From positions 1 through 64,000 of the forward strand of contig NZ_JAPMOU010000015.1 in the NCBI RefSeq assembly GCF_028858535.1: a stretch of 64,000 nucleotides of DNA. Direction: 5' to 3'. Below the pieces are notes generated by a model, which was given only the letters and a program-made list of their open reading frames with translations, searched no databases and had not been told where the DNA came from. The position numbers and the translations under genes are program-made. The DNA is from Spartinivicinus poritis. Its GTDB lineage: Bacteria; Pseudomonadota; Gammaproteobacteria; Pseudomonadales; Zooshikellaceae. Below are positions 26,178 to 34,796 of the stretch, piece by piece (the first letter of the stretch is position 1; each line of letters begins with the position of its first letter).

Positions 26178-26351
26178 TTAAGTAGCTGCTAATCGCTTTG
26201 TCGATGTAGACTCAGTGAAAAACTGTCGGTCGTTATGCTCAGCCAGTTTGCCGGGATTAAACGCAGAAGTTGGTCGATGGTAGCCCATGACGCGGGTCCA
26301 GACTTCACAGCGCTGTCTTTTTGGATGGTTTGTTAAAGTTTGCATGGTCAT
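26178..26351 (-). CDS. Detached glycyl-radical C-terminus of NrdD (57 aa)
   Basis: A 57-aa protein starting at ATG 26351, ten bases after the nrdD stop and in another frame, with AGAAAAG as a possible ribosome site. It contains CEVWTRVMGYHRPTSAF and NPGKLAEHNDRQFF, which is how fused NrdD proteins of this type end; Gly23 in RVMGY is the residue that carries the radical. So the catalytic radical site seems to be supplied by a second polypeptide. This recalls small spare-part glycyl-radical proteins such as YfiD, but here it seems to be the only copy. A sequencing error is less likely because stop, spacer, ribosome site and ATG are in order. Confidence 0.8.
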   Translation of the reverse strand: MTMQTLTNHPKRQRCEVWTRVMGYHRPTSAFNPGKLAEHNDRQFFTESTSTKRLAAT

Positions 26352-26361
26352 AATCTTTTCT

Positions 26362-28080
26362 TTATTTAACCTCATTAGCAAGAATTTCTTCATCACATTT
26401 TGGGCAAAACTCATGTTCGCCCGCCAAATAACCATGAACAGGACAAATAGAGAACGTAGGAGTAATCGTGATATACGGTACTTTAAAGTTGCTCAAAGCG
26501 GCTTTGACAAGTTTACGACAACTGACACTGCTTGAAATGGGTTCTGCCATATAAAGGTGTAGGACCGTTCCCCCAGTGTAGCTACGTTGTAATTTTTCCT
26601 GTAACTCTAATGCTAAAAATGGATCATCAGTATACCCAACAGGTAATTGGCTGGAGTTAGTATAGTATGGGGAATCTTCAGTCCCACATTGAAGGATATT
26701 AGAAAATCTTTTTTTATCTTCTTTGGCAAATCGGTATGCAGTGCCTTCAGCGGGTGTTGCTTCTAAATTATATAACTGGCCGGTTTCTGCTTGAAATTCA
26801 ATTATCTTCGCTTTAATGTGGTTGAGTAATTCTAGAGCAAATAATTGTCCTTGGCAGGTAGTAATATTCTCTTTGTCATCACTAAAATTTCGAATCATCT
26901 CATTGATGCCATTAACACCAATAGTTGAAAAGTGATTACGCAAAGTGCCTAGATAACGCTTAGTGTAGGGGTATAACCCTTCATCCATTAATTGTTGAAC
27001 AACTTTACGTTTAATTTCTAAACTGTCTTTTGCTATATTTAATAAATAATCTAGCTGTTGAAATAAAGCCTGTTTATTGCCTTTGTGTAGATAACCTAAA
27101 CGGGCACAATTAAGGGTAACAACACCTAGAGAACCAGTTTGTTCGGCGGAGCCAAATAGTCCGTTGCCTCGTTTTAATAGTTCACGTACGTCCAATTGTA
27201 GCCGGCAACACATTGAGCGTACCATATGAGGTTGTAGGTCTGAATTTAAAAAATTTTGAAAATAAGGCAGCCCATACCGAGCCGTCATTGCAAACAACCG
27301 ATCGATATTCTCTGATTCCCAATCAAAGTCAGGCGTAATATTGTAGGTTGGAATAGGAAAAGTAAAAACACGTCCTTTAGCGTCACCTTCAGTCATTACT
27401 TCAATAAATGCCTGATTGATCATGTCCATTTCTTTTGTGAGTTCGCCGTATTTAAAAGGTTGTTCTTCACCTGCAATAACAGGGATTTGTTTTTGTAAGT
27501 CTACGGGGCAGGTCCAATCAAATGTTAGGTTTGTGAAAGGTGTCTGAGTACCCCAGCGGGAAGGAATATTCAGGTTATAAATAAACTCTTGGATTAATTG
27601 TTTTACTTGTTGATAGCTGATTTGATCTTTGCGAATGTATGGCGCGAGATAGGTATCAAATGAACTAAATGCCTGAGCACCAGCCCACTCATTTTGTAAG
27701 GTGCCTAAAAAGTTAACAATTTGCCCCAACGCTGCTGATAAGTGCTTTGGTGGAGCTGACTCGACCTTTCCAGTAACACCATTAAACCCTTCATACAGCA
27801 GTTGACGTAATGACCAACCAGCACAATAACCCCCCAGCATATCCAAGTCATGAATATGGAAGTCAGCATTAACGTGGGCATTTCTTACTGCTTCTGGGTA
27901 AAGGGTGTATAGCCAGTAATGGGCTGTCATTTTACCTGAGGTGTTTAAAATCAGCCCCCCTAGAGAATACCCTTGGTTGGCATTGGCTTTAATCCGCCAG
28001 TCTTGCTTGGTCAGATATTCCTGATAAGTGTTATGTATATCCAAGAGCGGCGGGGATTCGACAGTATTTGTACGCAACAT
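26362..28080 (-). CDS. nrdD: Anaerobic ribonucleoside-triphosphate reductase, main subunit lacking the radical Gly
   Basis: This 572-aa class III reductase body converts NTPs to dNTPs without oxygen. Family landmarks are NANQGYSLGGLI near residue 35, ADFHIHDLDMLGGYCAGWSL, the RSMCCRLQLDVRELLKRGNGLFG active-site loop, and at the end PTFSICPVHGYLAGEHEFCPKCDEE, the zinc-site region. It stops there, before the glycyl-radical segment, which follows as a separate gene. The N-terminus starts directly at the core with no ATP-cone, so dATP/ATP control of activity should be missing. A perfect FNR box lies 82 bp upstream. Confidence 0.92.
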   Translation of the reverse strand: MLRTNTVESPPLLDIHNTYQEYLTKQDWRIKANANQGYSLGGLILNTSGKMTAHYWLYTLYPEAVRNAHVNADFHIHDLDMLGGYCAGWSLRQLLYEGFNGVTGKVESAPPKHLSAALGQIVNFLGTLQNEWAGAQAFSSFDTYLAPYIRKDQISYQQVKQLIQEFIYNLNIPSRWGTQTPFTNLTFDWTCPVDLQKQIPVIAGEEQPFKYGELTKEMDMINQAFIEVMTEGDAKGRVFTFPIPTYNITPDFDWESENIDRLFAMTARYGLPYFQNFLNSDLQPHMVRSMCCRLQLDVRELLKRGNGLFGSAEQTGSLGVVTLNCARLGYLHKGNKQALFQQLDYLLNIAKDSLEIKRKVVQQLMDEGLYPYTKRYLGTLRNHFSTIGVNGINEMIRNFSDDKENITTCQGQLFALELLNHIKAKIIEFQAETGQLYNLEATPAEGTAYRFAKEDKKRFSNILQCGTEDSPYYTNSSQLPVGYTDDPFLALELQEKLQRSYTGGTVLHLYMAEPISSSVSCRKLVKAALSNFKVPYITITPTFSICPVHGYLAGEHEFCPKCDEEILANEVK

Positions 28081-28161
28081 GATGGTTTCTAACTACTAAA
28101 CAATGAGTGATGTATACTATATATAGTATATTTGATTTTCATATAATACTATTTATTGTGT

Positions 28162-28175
28162 TTGATCTGGATCAA
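28162..28175. promoter_or_regulatory. FNR/ANR box upstream of nrdD
   Basis: TTGAT-CTGG-ATCAA is a perfect FNR dyad, 82 bp before the nrdD start. Anaerobic induction of the class III reductase is the established pattern. The site is 174 bp from the divergent 593-aa gene. Confidence 0.75.
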
Positions 28176-28348
28176 TACTACCTAGGTTGAGATCCTGGGT
28201 TGGCCGATGGTATGTAAAATGAGTAACGATTGAGCAATATAAAAGAGTTAAAGGAAGGATATAAAATAGAACAGCCTTTTTTAGTAGATTAGTACTTACT
28301 ACAATTGGTTATGATGAGGGTATCTGTTATTGGTATGGGAAGTAAGCC

Positions 28349-30130
28349 ATGACATATCCTATTGGATGTAACCCAGATACACATGATGTAGGTAGTAGAG
28401 CTGATAATTTTTCCACAGAACATGCTGCCCCGCTAGCTCGGCAAGGAAATGTTGTTAGATTGAGTGAGTCTGCGGCTGCACGACAACTATTTAATCATCA
28501 GCAACTTGATTATCAGCTACAAACGATGGCTAAGCCGGTTACTAGCAGTGAGCTGATTGCTTCTAGCAGTGTTGCACAACAGCTCGTGAATAAGAGTCTA
28601 GAGGGTAATAGCCTAGAAGATAATGGTGCAGTTATTGATAATGAGGAGCGGCAGTTAATCAAACGCTACCTGGAAAATGTGCTCAATAGCTATGTATTAT
28701 GTTATGGCAAATGGGAAATCAAGGCTAAGTTAAGGCGGTTACCTAAAGATCCAGTGGGCTATTTTTCTAAAACGGGTAATGAGCTGCGGCCTGTTAATGG
28801 TAAATGGGCATCACCTAAACATTTGGCGGTTTTCAACAAGATAAAAGAACAAATGCCTACTGCTGGTGCCCTAGAGATTGAAGATGGCAGAATTTGTATA
28901 AAAGAGCCTTTTCCTAAAACTGCTCAGGGTTTGGCCAATTATCTAAATATATTAGTAGGTAATGGAGCTATTACGGAAGAAAAGGCCCACAACTCAAATA
29001 AGTCGACTCTGATTCGAAGCTTGTTAGCGCCGACTGATCAAAAGATAGCTGATATATTGACTAAATATGTTGAGGTGATAGGCTCTGAAAAAAACCGCAC
29101 AACTAAAGCATATCGAGTATTATTTAAGCCTCACGATAATCCTTTTGAGCCTACAAACGAAATAAAACAATATCGGGGTAAATTTAGGATTAGAGCAAAC
29201 ACAGCACGAGCGGTGGAAGTGGTTGAGCATGAAAAAAAGCTACTTGGTCAATTGCTGGAACGCTTGGAAGCTTGCCAAAAACAAGTCGCTGCTATTAGTC
29301 GAGGTGGTTTGTTTGAGCAGGCAATACAACAAATTGCTACTAAGGCGGATAACCATTTTAGCAACCATGTTATTGATTATAAGACTCGAAAATTCGATAA
29401 CTTAAAGGTGGATCTTAGTGCCTGTCAGGAATTATTGAAGCAACCGCACACCCATTTGGCGACTAAAGATGGTATAGAACAGCTACGGGAACAACTAAAA
29501 CACTATCAACGCTATGTAATTCGGTTAGAGCAGTTTGTTGCTGCTGTTGATGACTTAACACCTAAATTATCTGGCTATAAGGCAGTTTCTGATGTAGGTA
29601 AAGCCATTCAATTAGTTGAGCGGTTGGAAAACCATCAAGTGAGCTGGCATGACTATATGCCTGCAGATATTAGTCAGTCTGGGAAGGTAAAACTATTTTT
29701 CCAGAAAGTCAGGGCAAGATGGTGGGCCTTTGTTGCACGTTCTTCCGACTGGCAACAAACCATTCACTATAATCGAAAAAACGATATTATCGCCAGTATT
29801 AAAATGATGCATGAACAGGCTGATAAGCTAAATCAGCTCTTAGTGGGTGAAGGAATACAGCAGCAGCTTGATAACAACGCCCTGTTATTTCGGGTTGAGT
29901 TAGCTGATCGGTTATTAAAAATTGCTCATAAGCTAAAAAATAAATCTGCTATCCGGTTTGGTTTTACTATGTTGAAACGAAAGGCTTTCGAAAAGCTGCT
30001 TGCCAATCAGTTAGATCTGGCCGAAGGTAGTGTGCGGAATTTTAAAACCAGTCCCAATAAAAAAGGCGTTAGTGGTGGTATTAATCGATTCACTGAGAGG
30101 GTAGGTCGAATAGTTTATCGATATAAATGA
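28349..30130 (+). CDS. Unrecognised 593-aa soluble, helix-rich protein
   Basis: No family was recognised. There is no signal peptide or membrane segment. The first 100 residues are polar and look disordered. Residues 105-330 have mixed content, with LRRLPKDPVGYFSKTGNELRPVNGKWASPKHL. From about 300 on the protein is strongly helical and basic with heptad-like stretches (EKKLLGQLLERLEACQKQVA, QLREQ.KHYQRYVIRLEQF), and it ends in a basic tail. ATG has a GGAAG site. A long, soluble, basic helical protein with a flexible N-terminus would suit a secreted effector or a scaffold, but nothing shows this. It is monocistronic, between nrdD and the peptide exporter. Confidence 0.7.
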   Translation: MTYPIGCNPDTHDVGSRADNFSTEHAAPLARQGNVVRLSESAAARQLFNHQQLDYQLQTMAKPVTSSELIASSSVAQQLVNKSLEGNSLEDNGAVIDNEERQLIKRYLENVLNSYVLCYGKWEIKAKLRRLPKDPVGYFSKTGNELRPVNGKWASPKHLAVFNKIKEQMPTAGALEIEDGRICIKEPFPKTAQGLANYLNILVGNGAITEEKAHNSNKSTLIRSLLAPTDQKIADILTKYVEVIGSEKNRTTKAYRVLFKPHDNPFEPTNEIKQYRGKFRIRANTARAVEVVEHEKKLLGQLLERLEACQKQVAAISRGGLFEQAIQQIATKADNHFSNHVIDYKTRKFDNLKVDLSACQELLKQPHTHLATKDGIEQLREQLKHYQRYVIRLEQFVAAVDDLTPKLSGYKAVSDVGKAIQLVERLENHQVSWHDYMPADISQSGKVKLFFQKVRARWWAFVARSSDWQQTIHYNRKNDIIASIKMMHEQADKLNQLLVGEGIQQQLDNNALLFRVELADRLLKIAHKLKNKSAIRFGFTMLKRKAFEKLLANQLDLAEGSVRNFKTSPNKKGVSGGINRFTERVGRIVYRYK

Positions 30131-30181
30131 AGAGAAAGCTAATGGTGTGTATAGTTGGGTAACGACTTTACACATGCACGA

Positions 30182-31441
30182 CTAGCTACTTAAGAGACGT
30201 TTTTTAATCCGGTAAAGTGGCTCAAATATCCACTCCATTAGGGTGCGTTGTTCTTGAATCAAGTCGGCGCTTAAGGTTAATCCAGGGCGGAGTGGGTATT
30301 GTTTGTCATTGAGTTGCATATGCTGTTTATTGATGTCCACTTCGGCCCGATAATAAATTAATTGATCGTCTAGTTTGATATTACTCTCTTTTGCATAAGA
30401 AGCGACATTGGATAGTTGGGTAACAGTGCCCTTGAGGGTACCAAATTTTTCTACTGGGTAAGCATCAATCAATACCCTGACTGGTTGACCTTCTCGGGCA
30501 ATACCTACTCGGGGAGAGGGAATATAAAGAACCGCTTTTAAACCTTTACTGTTTTCAGGCTGAATTTCGATGGTGATTTGCTCTGATGGTAGAATAGTAG
30601 AGCCCTGTACAACATTGATCTTTTGAATAATTCCTGCGGTGCGGGCAGTAACAACTTGTTTCCGGTTGCTGTTATAGTCATTGGCCTGACGTTGAATATT
30701 ATTCAGTTGAATTTTTAATTCTGCTCGCTGCTTTTCTATCTGGATTTTTTTGCGTTGGAAGTCTTCTTGGTGGTTTTCAATGTCAACATTGACTTGCTGT
30801 AATTTATCACTTAGTTCTAGCTGTTGTTGCTTGGCTTGAAATAAGCGAATTTCAGCGTCATCTAGCACTTTTTCTGAAACAATTTTAGTTTTGGCCAGTT
30901 TCTTTAAGCGATGGACATGTTTGGTTAGTTTATGAATAAGCTGTTTTTGCAGTGTTAGCTTTGTTGCTAAAGAAGACTTGTCATTTTTCAACCGCCTGTT
31001 AGTGGATTGGTTGATTTTCTTTTCAATGGTTACTTCTTCGTCAAGCTGACTGATTTGTTTGGTGAGAGTCTGTTTTTGTTGGTTTTGCAATTGTACATTC
31101 TGTTGTTGAAACGACACTTGGTTGATATCAATGTTTTCATTAATGATTGAAAACAGAGGGGTTCCTTTAGTGACTTTGTCACCCAGCTTGATATAAATTT
31201 CATCGACTTGTCCTGAATAGGGCGATTTTACTTTAATCAGGCCTTTTTCTGGTTCCAAGTAGCCTGTCACTGTTTCTCCGGGAGCATATTGGAAGGAAGC
31301 TAGAACAATAATGGTAATGAAAAGCACTGAAAAGCAAACAAGAGAAAATAACTTGACACTTACAGGGACGCTGATACTACCATCAAGCACATGCTCAATG
31401 GTCTTATCATGAGTGACAAATCTTCCTTTTGTTTTATTCAT
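30182..31441 (-). CDS. HlyD-type membrane fusion protein of a peptide exporter
   Basis: A 419-aa periplasmic adaptor with one N-terminal membrane anchor (about residues 29-52). Next comes a first lipoyl half GLIKVKSPYSGQVDEIYIKLGDKVTKGTPLF, then a long coiled coil (about 85-250) and a second lipoyl half with ARTAGIIQKINVVQGSTILP. The C-terminal part is the HlyD/CvaA barrel (RPGLTLSADLIQEQRTLMEWIFEPL), as in adaptors for bacteriocin exporters. It should link the ABC transporter to a TolC-type channel, which is not encoded in the window. It is the last gene of the operon, 16 bp after the acyltransferase. Confidence 0.88.
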   Translation of the reverse strand: MNKTKGRFVTHDKTIEHVLDGSISVPVSVKLFSLVCFSVLFITIIVLASFQYAPGETVTGYLEPEKGLIKVKSPYSGQVDEIYIKLGDKVTKGTPLFSIINENIDINQVSFQQQNVQLQNQQKQTLTKQISQLDEEVTIEKKINQSTNRRLKNDKSSLATKLTLQKQLIHKLTKHVHRLKKLAKTKIVSEKVLDDAEIRLFQAKQQQLELSDKLQQVNVDIENHQEDFQRKKIQIEKQRAELKIQLNNIQRQANDYNSNRKQVVTARTAGIIQKINVVQGSTILPSEQITIEIQPENSKGLKAVLYIPSPRVGIAREGQPVRVLIDAYPVEKFGTLKGTVTQLSNVASYAKESNIKLDDQLIYYRAEVDINKQHMQLNDKQYPLRPGLTLSADLIQEQRTLMEWIFEPLYRIKKRLLSS

Positions 31442-31457
31442 AATTTTACAACTGATC

Positions 31458-32390
31458 TTATTGAACTAATTTAGTTGGCTGAAAATAGGTACCCACTTGT
31501 TGCCAGTTCATCCATTCGCTTGGTCTTGCTCGAATGGATTGTTCGAGCATCCGTACAACCGCATTAAGATAAACTTGCTGTCCTTCTACACCTGGCTTTT
31601 TCCTCACATAAAAAGGTGATTTAATCTGCAAACAGGGTTTTTTACGTGGTTCAAAAGCATTTCCCTGTAGTTCTATTGGTAATAGTGGGCATTGGGTTTG
31701 GTATGCAATTTTAAGGGCGCCAACAGCAAAGCGGGCTTTTTTGCCAAAAAAACGGGTTTCCTGAGCTGTGCCAAATGCGCCACTGAGATCACCATAAATA
31801 ATGACAACCACTTGTTGTTTCCGTAACTTTCTAAGGAGCTGTTTTAAGTCCTGGCTATCGGTTGCTGAGAGAATACTGACGTTTAGCTGGTGAGTATTGA
31901 TCAGTTTATTAATCCAGTTAAAGTTTAAGCCTGTAGTATGTGCACCCCGTAAAATAACCAGTTCATATTCAGGGGGTAGTAATGGCCAAACTACAGAACA
32001 TAGGCTAATAAAGTCACCAAAATGGAAGGGTAATAAGATAGCATTTTGTGATTGTGCTAATAGTTTTCTCAGTGGCTCCACATTTGTAACGGTGATACGT
32101 TTGTTAACAAAGTTTAACCAACGTTTTAATCCAATTCGGCAACAGAGAAAAAAGCAAGCAATCAGTTTATATTGATTTTCAAAGAAGCCAACAGCATGGG
32201 CGTAAGCAATATCGCTTTCTTGCTTAAGCAGTAACCGAAAATTTTGGTGTTGGTTATTGATATCCGCTCTGGCAAAAAGCGTCGATTGTCTGCCAAACCA
32301 GCCAGCAATTGAGATCACCCAACGGTGGGGTAAGGTATAAGCCGAAATAAAAAGGAATAATAAGGCAAGTCGGGTATACCAGTTTCTCAT
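31458..32390 (-). CDS. LpxL/HtrB-like acyltransferase inside the peptide-export operon
   Basis: A 310-aa protein of the lysophospholipid/lipid A acyltransferase superfamily. It has an N-terminal hydrophobic anchor, the catalytic block ILLPFHFGDFISL (His123), RGAHTTGLNFNWINKL, VVVIIYGDLSGAFGTAQETRFFGKKARFAVGALKIAYQTQCPLLPIEL, and the C-terminal PSEWMNWQQVGTYF end. Relatives usually have HFGNWE, an H-x4-E dyad. Here the acid is replaced by Ile (HFGDFI), while Asp126 stands three after the His. The gene overlaps the transporter gene by 4 nt, so it is made with it. The likely substrate is the exported peptide or a lipid needed for it; this is inference from position. Confidence 0.78.
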   Translation of the reverse strand: MRNWYTRLALLFLFISAYTLPHRWVISIAGWFGRQSTLFARADINNQHQNFRLLLKQESDIAYAHAVGFFENQYKLIACFFLCCRIGLKRWLNFVNKRITVTNVEPLRKLLAQSQNAILLPFHFGDFISLCSVVWPLLPPEYELVILRGAHTTGLNFNWINKLINTHQLNVSILSATDSQDLKQLLRKLRKQQVVVIIYGDLSGAFGTAQETRFFGKKARFAVGALKIAYQTQCPLLPIELQGNAFEPRKKPCLQIKSPFYVRKKPGVEGQQVYLNAVVRMLEQSIRARPSEWMNWQQVGTYFQPTKLVQ

Positions 32391-34528
32391 GACTTGATGG
32401 CCTTCTGTTTGGTGTCTTTGATGGCATCATGGAAAAGGTGACCTTTACGCATAAGGTAAATACGATCAACCCCAGGTAATAACTTGAAGTCGTGGGTGAC
32501 GATGATTGTGGTACGCTTTAGCTGCTTGATATTATTAAATACTTTCGTAGCGGTGACTCGGTCTAAATGGGAAGTAAATTCATCTAACAGTAAAATATCC
32601 GGGTTTTTATATAGCATTCTGGCAATCAATAGCCGTTGTTTTTGGCCTGCAGATAAAAAGCCTGCATTTTCGCCAATTACGGTACGATAACCAAATGCAA
32701 ATTGCATAATATCATTATGTACTTCAGCAACTTTGGCGCACCACTCCAAACGCTGGTCATCCACTTCACCAGCAAAAGCACAGATATTATCAATAATAGT
32801 GCCACGAAACAGTTGGTCATGTTGGGTGACGATACCGATGCGTTGACGGTATTCATTGATATTCAACTGGCTTATATCGGTTTTATTGATAAAGACACTG
32901 TTGGCTGACGGCTTGTATAAACTAGCAATGATATTCAGCAATGTTGTTTTGCCACTACCGGTTTGCCCAACAATACCCACAATTTCACCAGCAGTTATGT
33001 TCAGACTGATATTTTTTAAGATAGGCTCTTCTTCACCTTTGGGGGTATAGCTTAAATTGCGAATCTCAATGGTATTAGGTTTTTCAACAAGGGTTTTGGG
33101 TTTATTATCCAAGCGTTGGTTTTCACTGGGTTGCGAGACAATATCGTAAATTCGCTCCAAGTGCACCTTCATTACTTCTTTGTCGAGAATAACATCCAAT
33201 ACCTTGAAGGTATTTTCTGCAAAAACATATTTAAACTGAATAAAAGCGTAAAGTTCTCCTACAGTTAGCTTGCCTTTGATCACTAGTAGGCTGCCAACCA
33301 GAATAATTGCCATCTGTTCGATATTTAGGCAGAACTTGCTGAGCACATCAAAGACAATTTTGACTTTCTCTTGTTGGCGGTTAGCAATAATGTAATTGAG
33401 AAAATTATTTTTCCAAAGAGTTGTTCTTTCAATTTCCCCTGCACCAAATTTAATTGAATGGATATTACTTAAATTTTCTATCAGATAAGCATCAGAGCTG
33501 GCTTTTTTATTAATAGCTTCTGCTGCAGCCTGCTTCAGCGGTTTATGAAAGAAGTAACGAGAGCAAGCAAAGATCGTCATGGCAATAAAAATTAGCCCAG
33601 AAAGCAGGGGGCTGTAATAGAGCATTAACACTAAACTAATGACAGCACCGATGATTAATGCCACAGAAGTCGCTAAGCTGCCAGCAATGTAATTAGTGAC
33701 TTGTTCAGCAGAGTTAACTCGGGAAATGATGTCGCCAGAAGTCCTTACTGAAAAGTAGTCAATAGGCAGGCGTAGTAAGTAAGCAACAATATTACCTTTA
33801 ACTTTTCGGTTTAGGCTATTGGAGAAGTAACTGATTAAATTGGCATTTAAGTACTTAAAAACCACTTCATATAGAAAGATCAAACCAAAAATGATGGAGA
33901 GCAGGTAAACGACATCAGTATCTGCTTTACTGATTGCTTCATCAACGGTGAGCTGAATATAAAAGGGGGTTAATAGCCCGAGTGCCTGTAAGGTTATGCC
34001 GGTGGCAAAAATAATAAAAAAAGAAGCAGGGATGCCTTTGATATATTTAAAAAAATCGCTTAATAATAAGCCGCGTTCCTCAAATAGAGTTCGTTGACCA
34101 AAGTTGATATCAGGAATGAGTTCTATAGCATAGCCGCTAAGGTAGTCGAGATAATCTTCACGGTAAAGGGTGCGACGTCCCAGTGCTGGATCAATGATTG
34201 TAATAGCATCACTACTAACTTTTTCTAAAACCACGAAGTGGTTTTGCCCCCAGTGTAATATACAGGGCAGATTAAGGGTGTCTACCGCGTTAACATCAAA
34301 GCGGATTGGGAAAGCTCTTAAGCTTAGTTCACCAGCCACTTGCACTAAATTGTATATACTATGACCAGATTCAGCAGAAGGCGGATAATGTTTACGCAAA
34401 TAACGTAACGACGTTTTTTGACCAAAACTACTGGTAATCATCGCCATGCAGGCCAGTCCACATTCAGTGATTTCTTCCTGTAGAATAACTGGAATTTTAC
34501 GATGCTTATTTGTTTTTTGAGACAGCAT
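32387..34528 (-). CDS. C39-peptidase ABC transporter for a double-glycine peptide
   Basis: The 713-aa transporter cleaves the leader after Gly-Gly and exports the core. The N-terminal C39 domain has its catalytic set: Gln17 and Cys23 (LQEEITECGLACMAM), His97 (GQNHFVVLEK) and Asp113 (IIDPALG). A six-segment membrane domain follows (about 165-440), then the ATPase with GIVGQTGSGKTT, LSAGQKQRLLIAR, LLLDEFTSHLD and the H-loop VTHDF. The catalytic Cys marks a true processing exporter (as in LagD/CvaB-like types) rather than an HlyB-type. It lies 91 bp downstream of the candidate peptide gene and overlaps the acyltransferase. Confidence 0.93.
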   Translation of the reverse strand: MLSQKTNKHRKIPVILQEEITECGLACMAMITSSFGQKTSLRYLRKHYPPSAESGHSIYNLVQVAGELSLRAFPIRFDVNAVDTLNLPCILHWGQNHFVVLEKVSSDAITIIDPALGRRTLYREDYLDYLSGYAIELIPDINFGQRTLFEERGLLLSDFFKYIKGIPASFFIIFATGITLQALGLLTPFYIQLTVDEAISKADTDVVYLLSIIFGLIFLYEVVFKYLNANLISYFSNSLNRKVKGNIVAYLLRLPIDYFSVRTSGDIISRVNSAEQVTNYIAGSLATSVALIIGAVISLVLMLYYSPLLSGLIFIAMTIFACSRYFFHKPLKQAAAEAINKKASSDAYLIENLSNIHSIKFGAGEIERTTLWKNNFLNYIIANRQQEKVKIVFDVLSKFCLNIEQMAIILVGSLLVIKGKLTVGELYAFIQFKYVFAENTFKVLDVILDKEVMKVHLERIYDIVSQPSENQRLDNKPKTLVEKPNTIEIRNLSYTPKGEEEPILKNISLNITAGEIVGIVGQTGSGKTTLLNIIASLYKPSANSVFINKTDISQLNINEYRQRIGIVTQHDQLFRGTIIDNICAFAGEVDDQRLEWCAKVAEVHNDIMQFAFGYRTVIGENAGFLSAGQKQRLLIARMLYKNPDILLLDEFTSHLDRVTATKVFNNIKQLKRTTIIVTHDFKLLPGVDRIYLMRKGHLFHDAIKDTKQKAIKS

Positions 34529-34619
34529 TATTATTTTAAAAATAGCTAGTAGTGGCCATTAGTAAACCTGCCCATCACTTGTTATTACATATGATAGGCA
34601 GATAAAGGTACTTATGGTG

Positions 34620-34796
34620 TTATGACTTAACTTTAGAAGCACCAATGACAGCATTTTCAATTGCAGCAATGGCGCCGCCAATGCCAGTTAGAATGCTGCT
34701 AGCTACCTGTGTAACAGGGCCTAGATCAACCCCCCCACGGATGTTTTTAGTTTCTTCTAAAGAAAGCGCTTCTTTTTTATTCGTATTTTTTTGCAT
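34620..34796 (-). CDS. Double-glycine leader peptide (bacteriocin-like or signal precursor)
   Basis: A 58-aa precursor. ATG 34796 follows GGAG by seven bases; an in-frame TTG two codons earlier is a poorer start. The leader of 22 residues ends EALSLEETKNIRGG, the classical double-glycine pattern (L-S-x-E-E-x-x-x-I-x-GG). The 36-residue core begins VDLGPVTQ and contains ILTGIGGAIAAIENAVIGAS, an amphipathic Gly/Ala/Ile-rich helix with G-x-x-x-G-like spacing, and ends in KVKS. There is no Cys, so no disulphide or lanthionine. Two lysines and the new N-terminus could be acylated. Membrane-active bacteriocin and quorum peptide are both possible. No immunity gene was recognised. Confidence 0.85.
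   Translation of the reverse strand: MQKNTNKKEALSLEETKNIRGGVDLGPVTQVASSILTGIGGAIAAIENAVIGASKVKS

Noticed and set aside
26178-26435. An 85-aa version of the glycyl-radical gene starting inside nrdD
   Set aside because: The first 28 codons are the nrdD 3' end in another frame; ATG 26351 with its own ribosome site gives the natural 57-aa protein.
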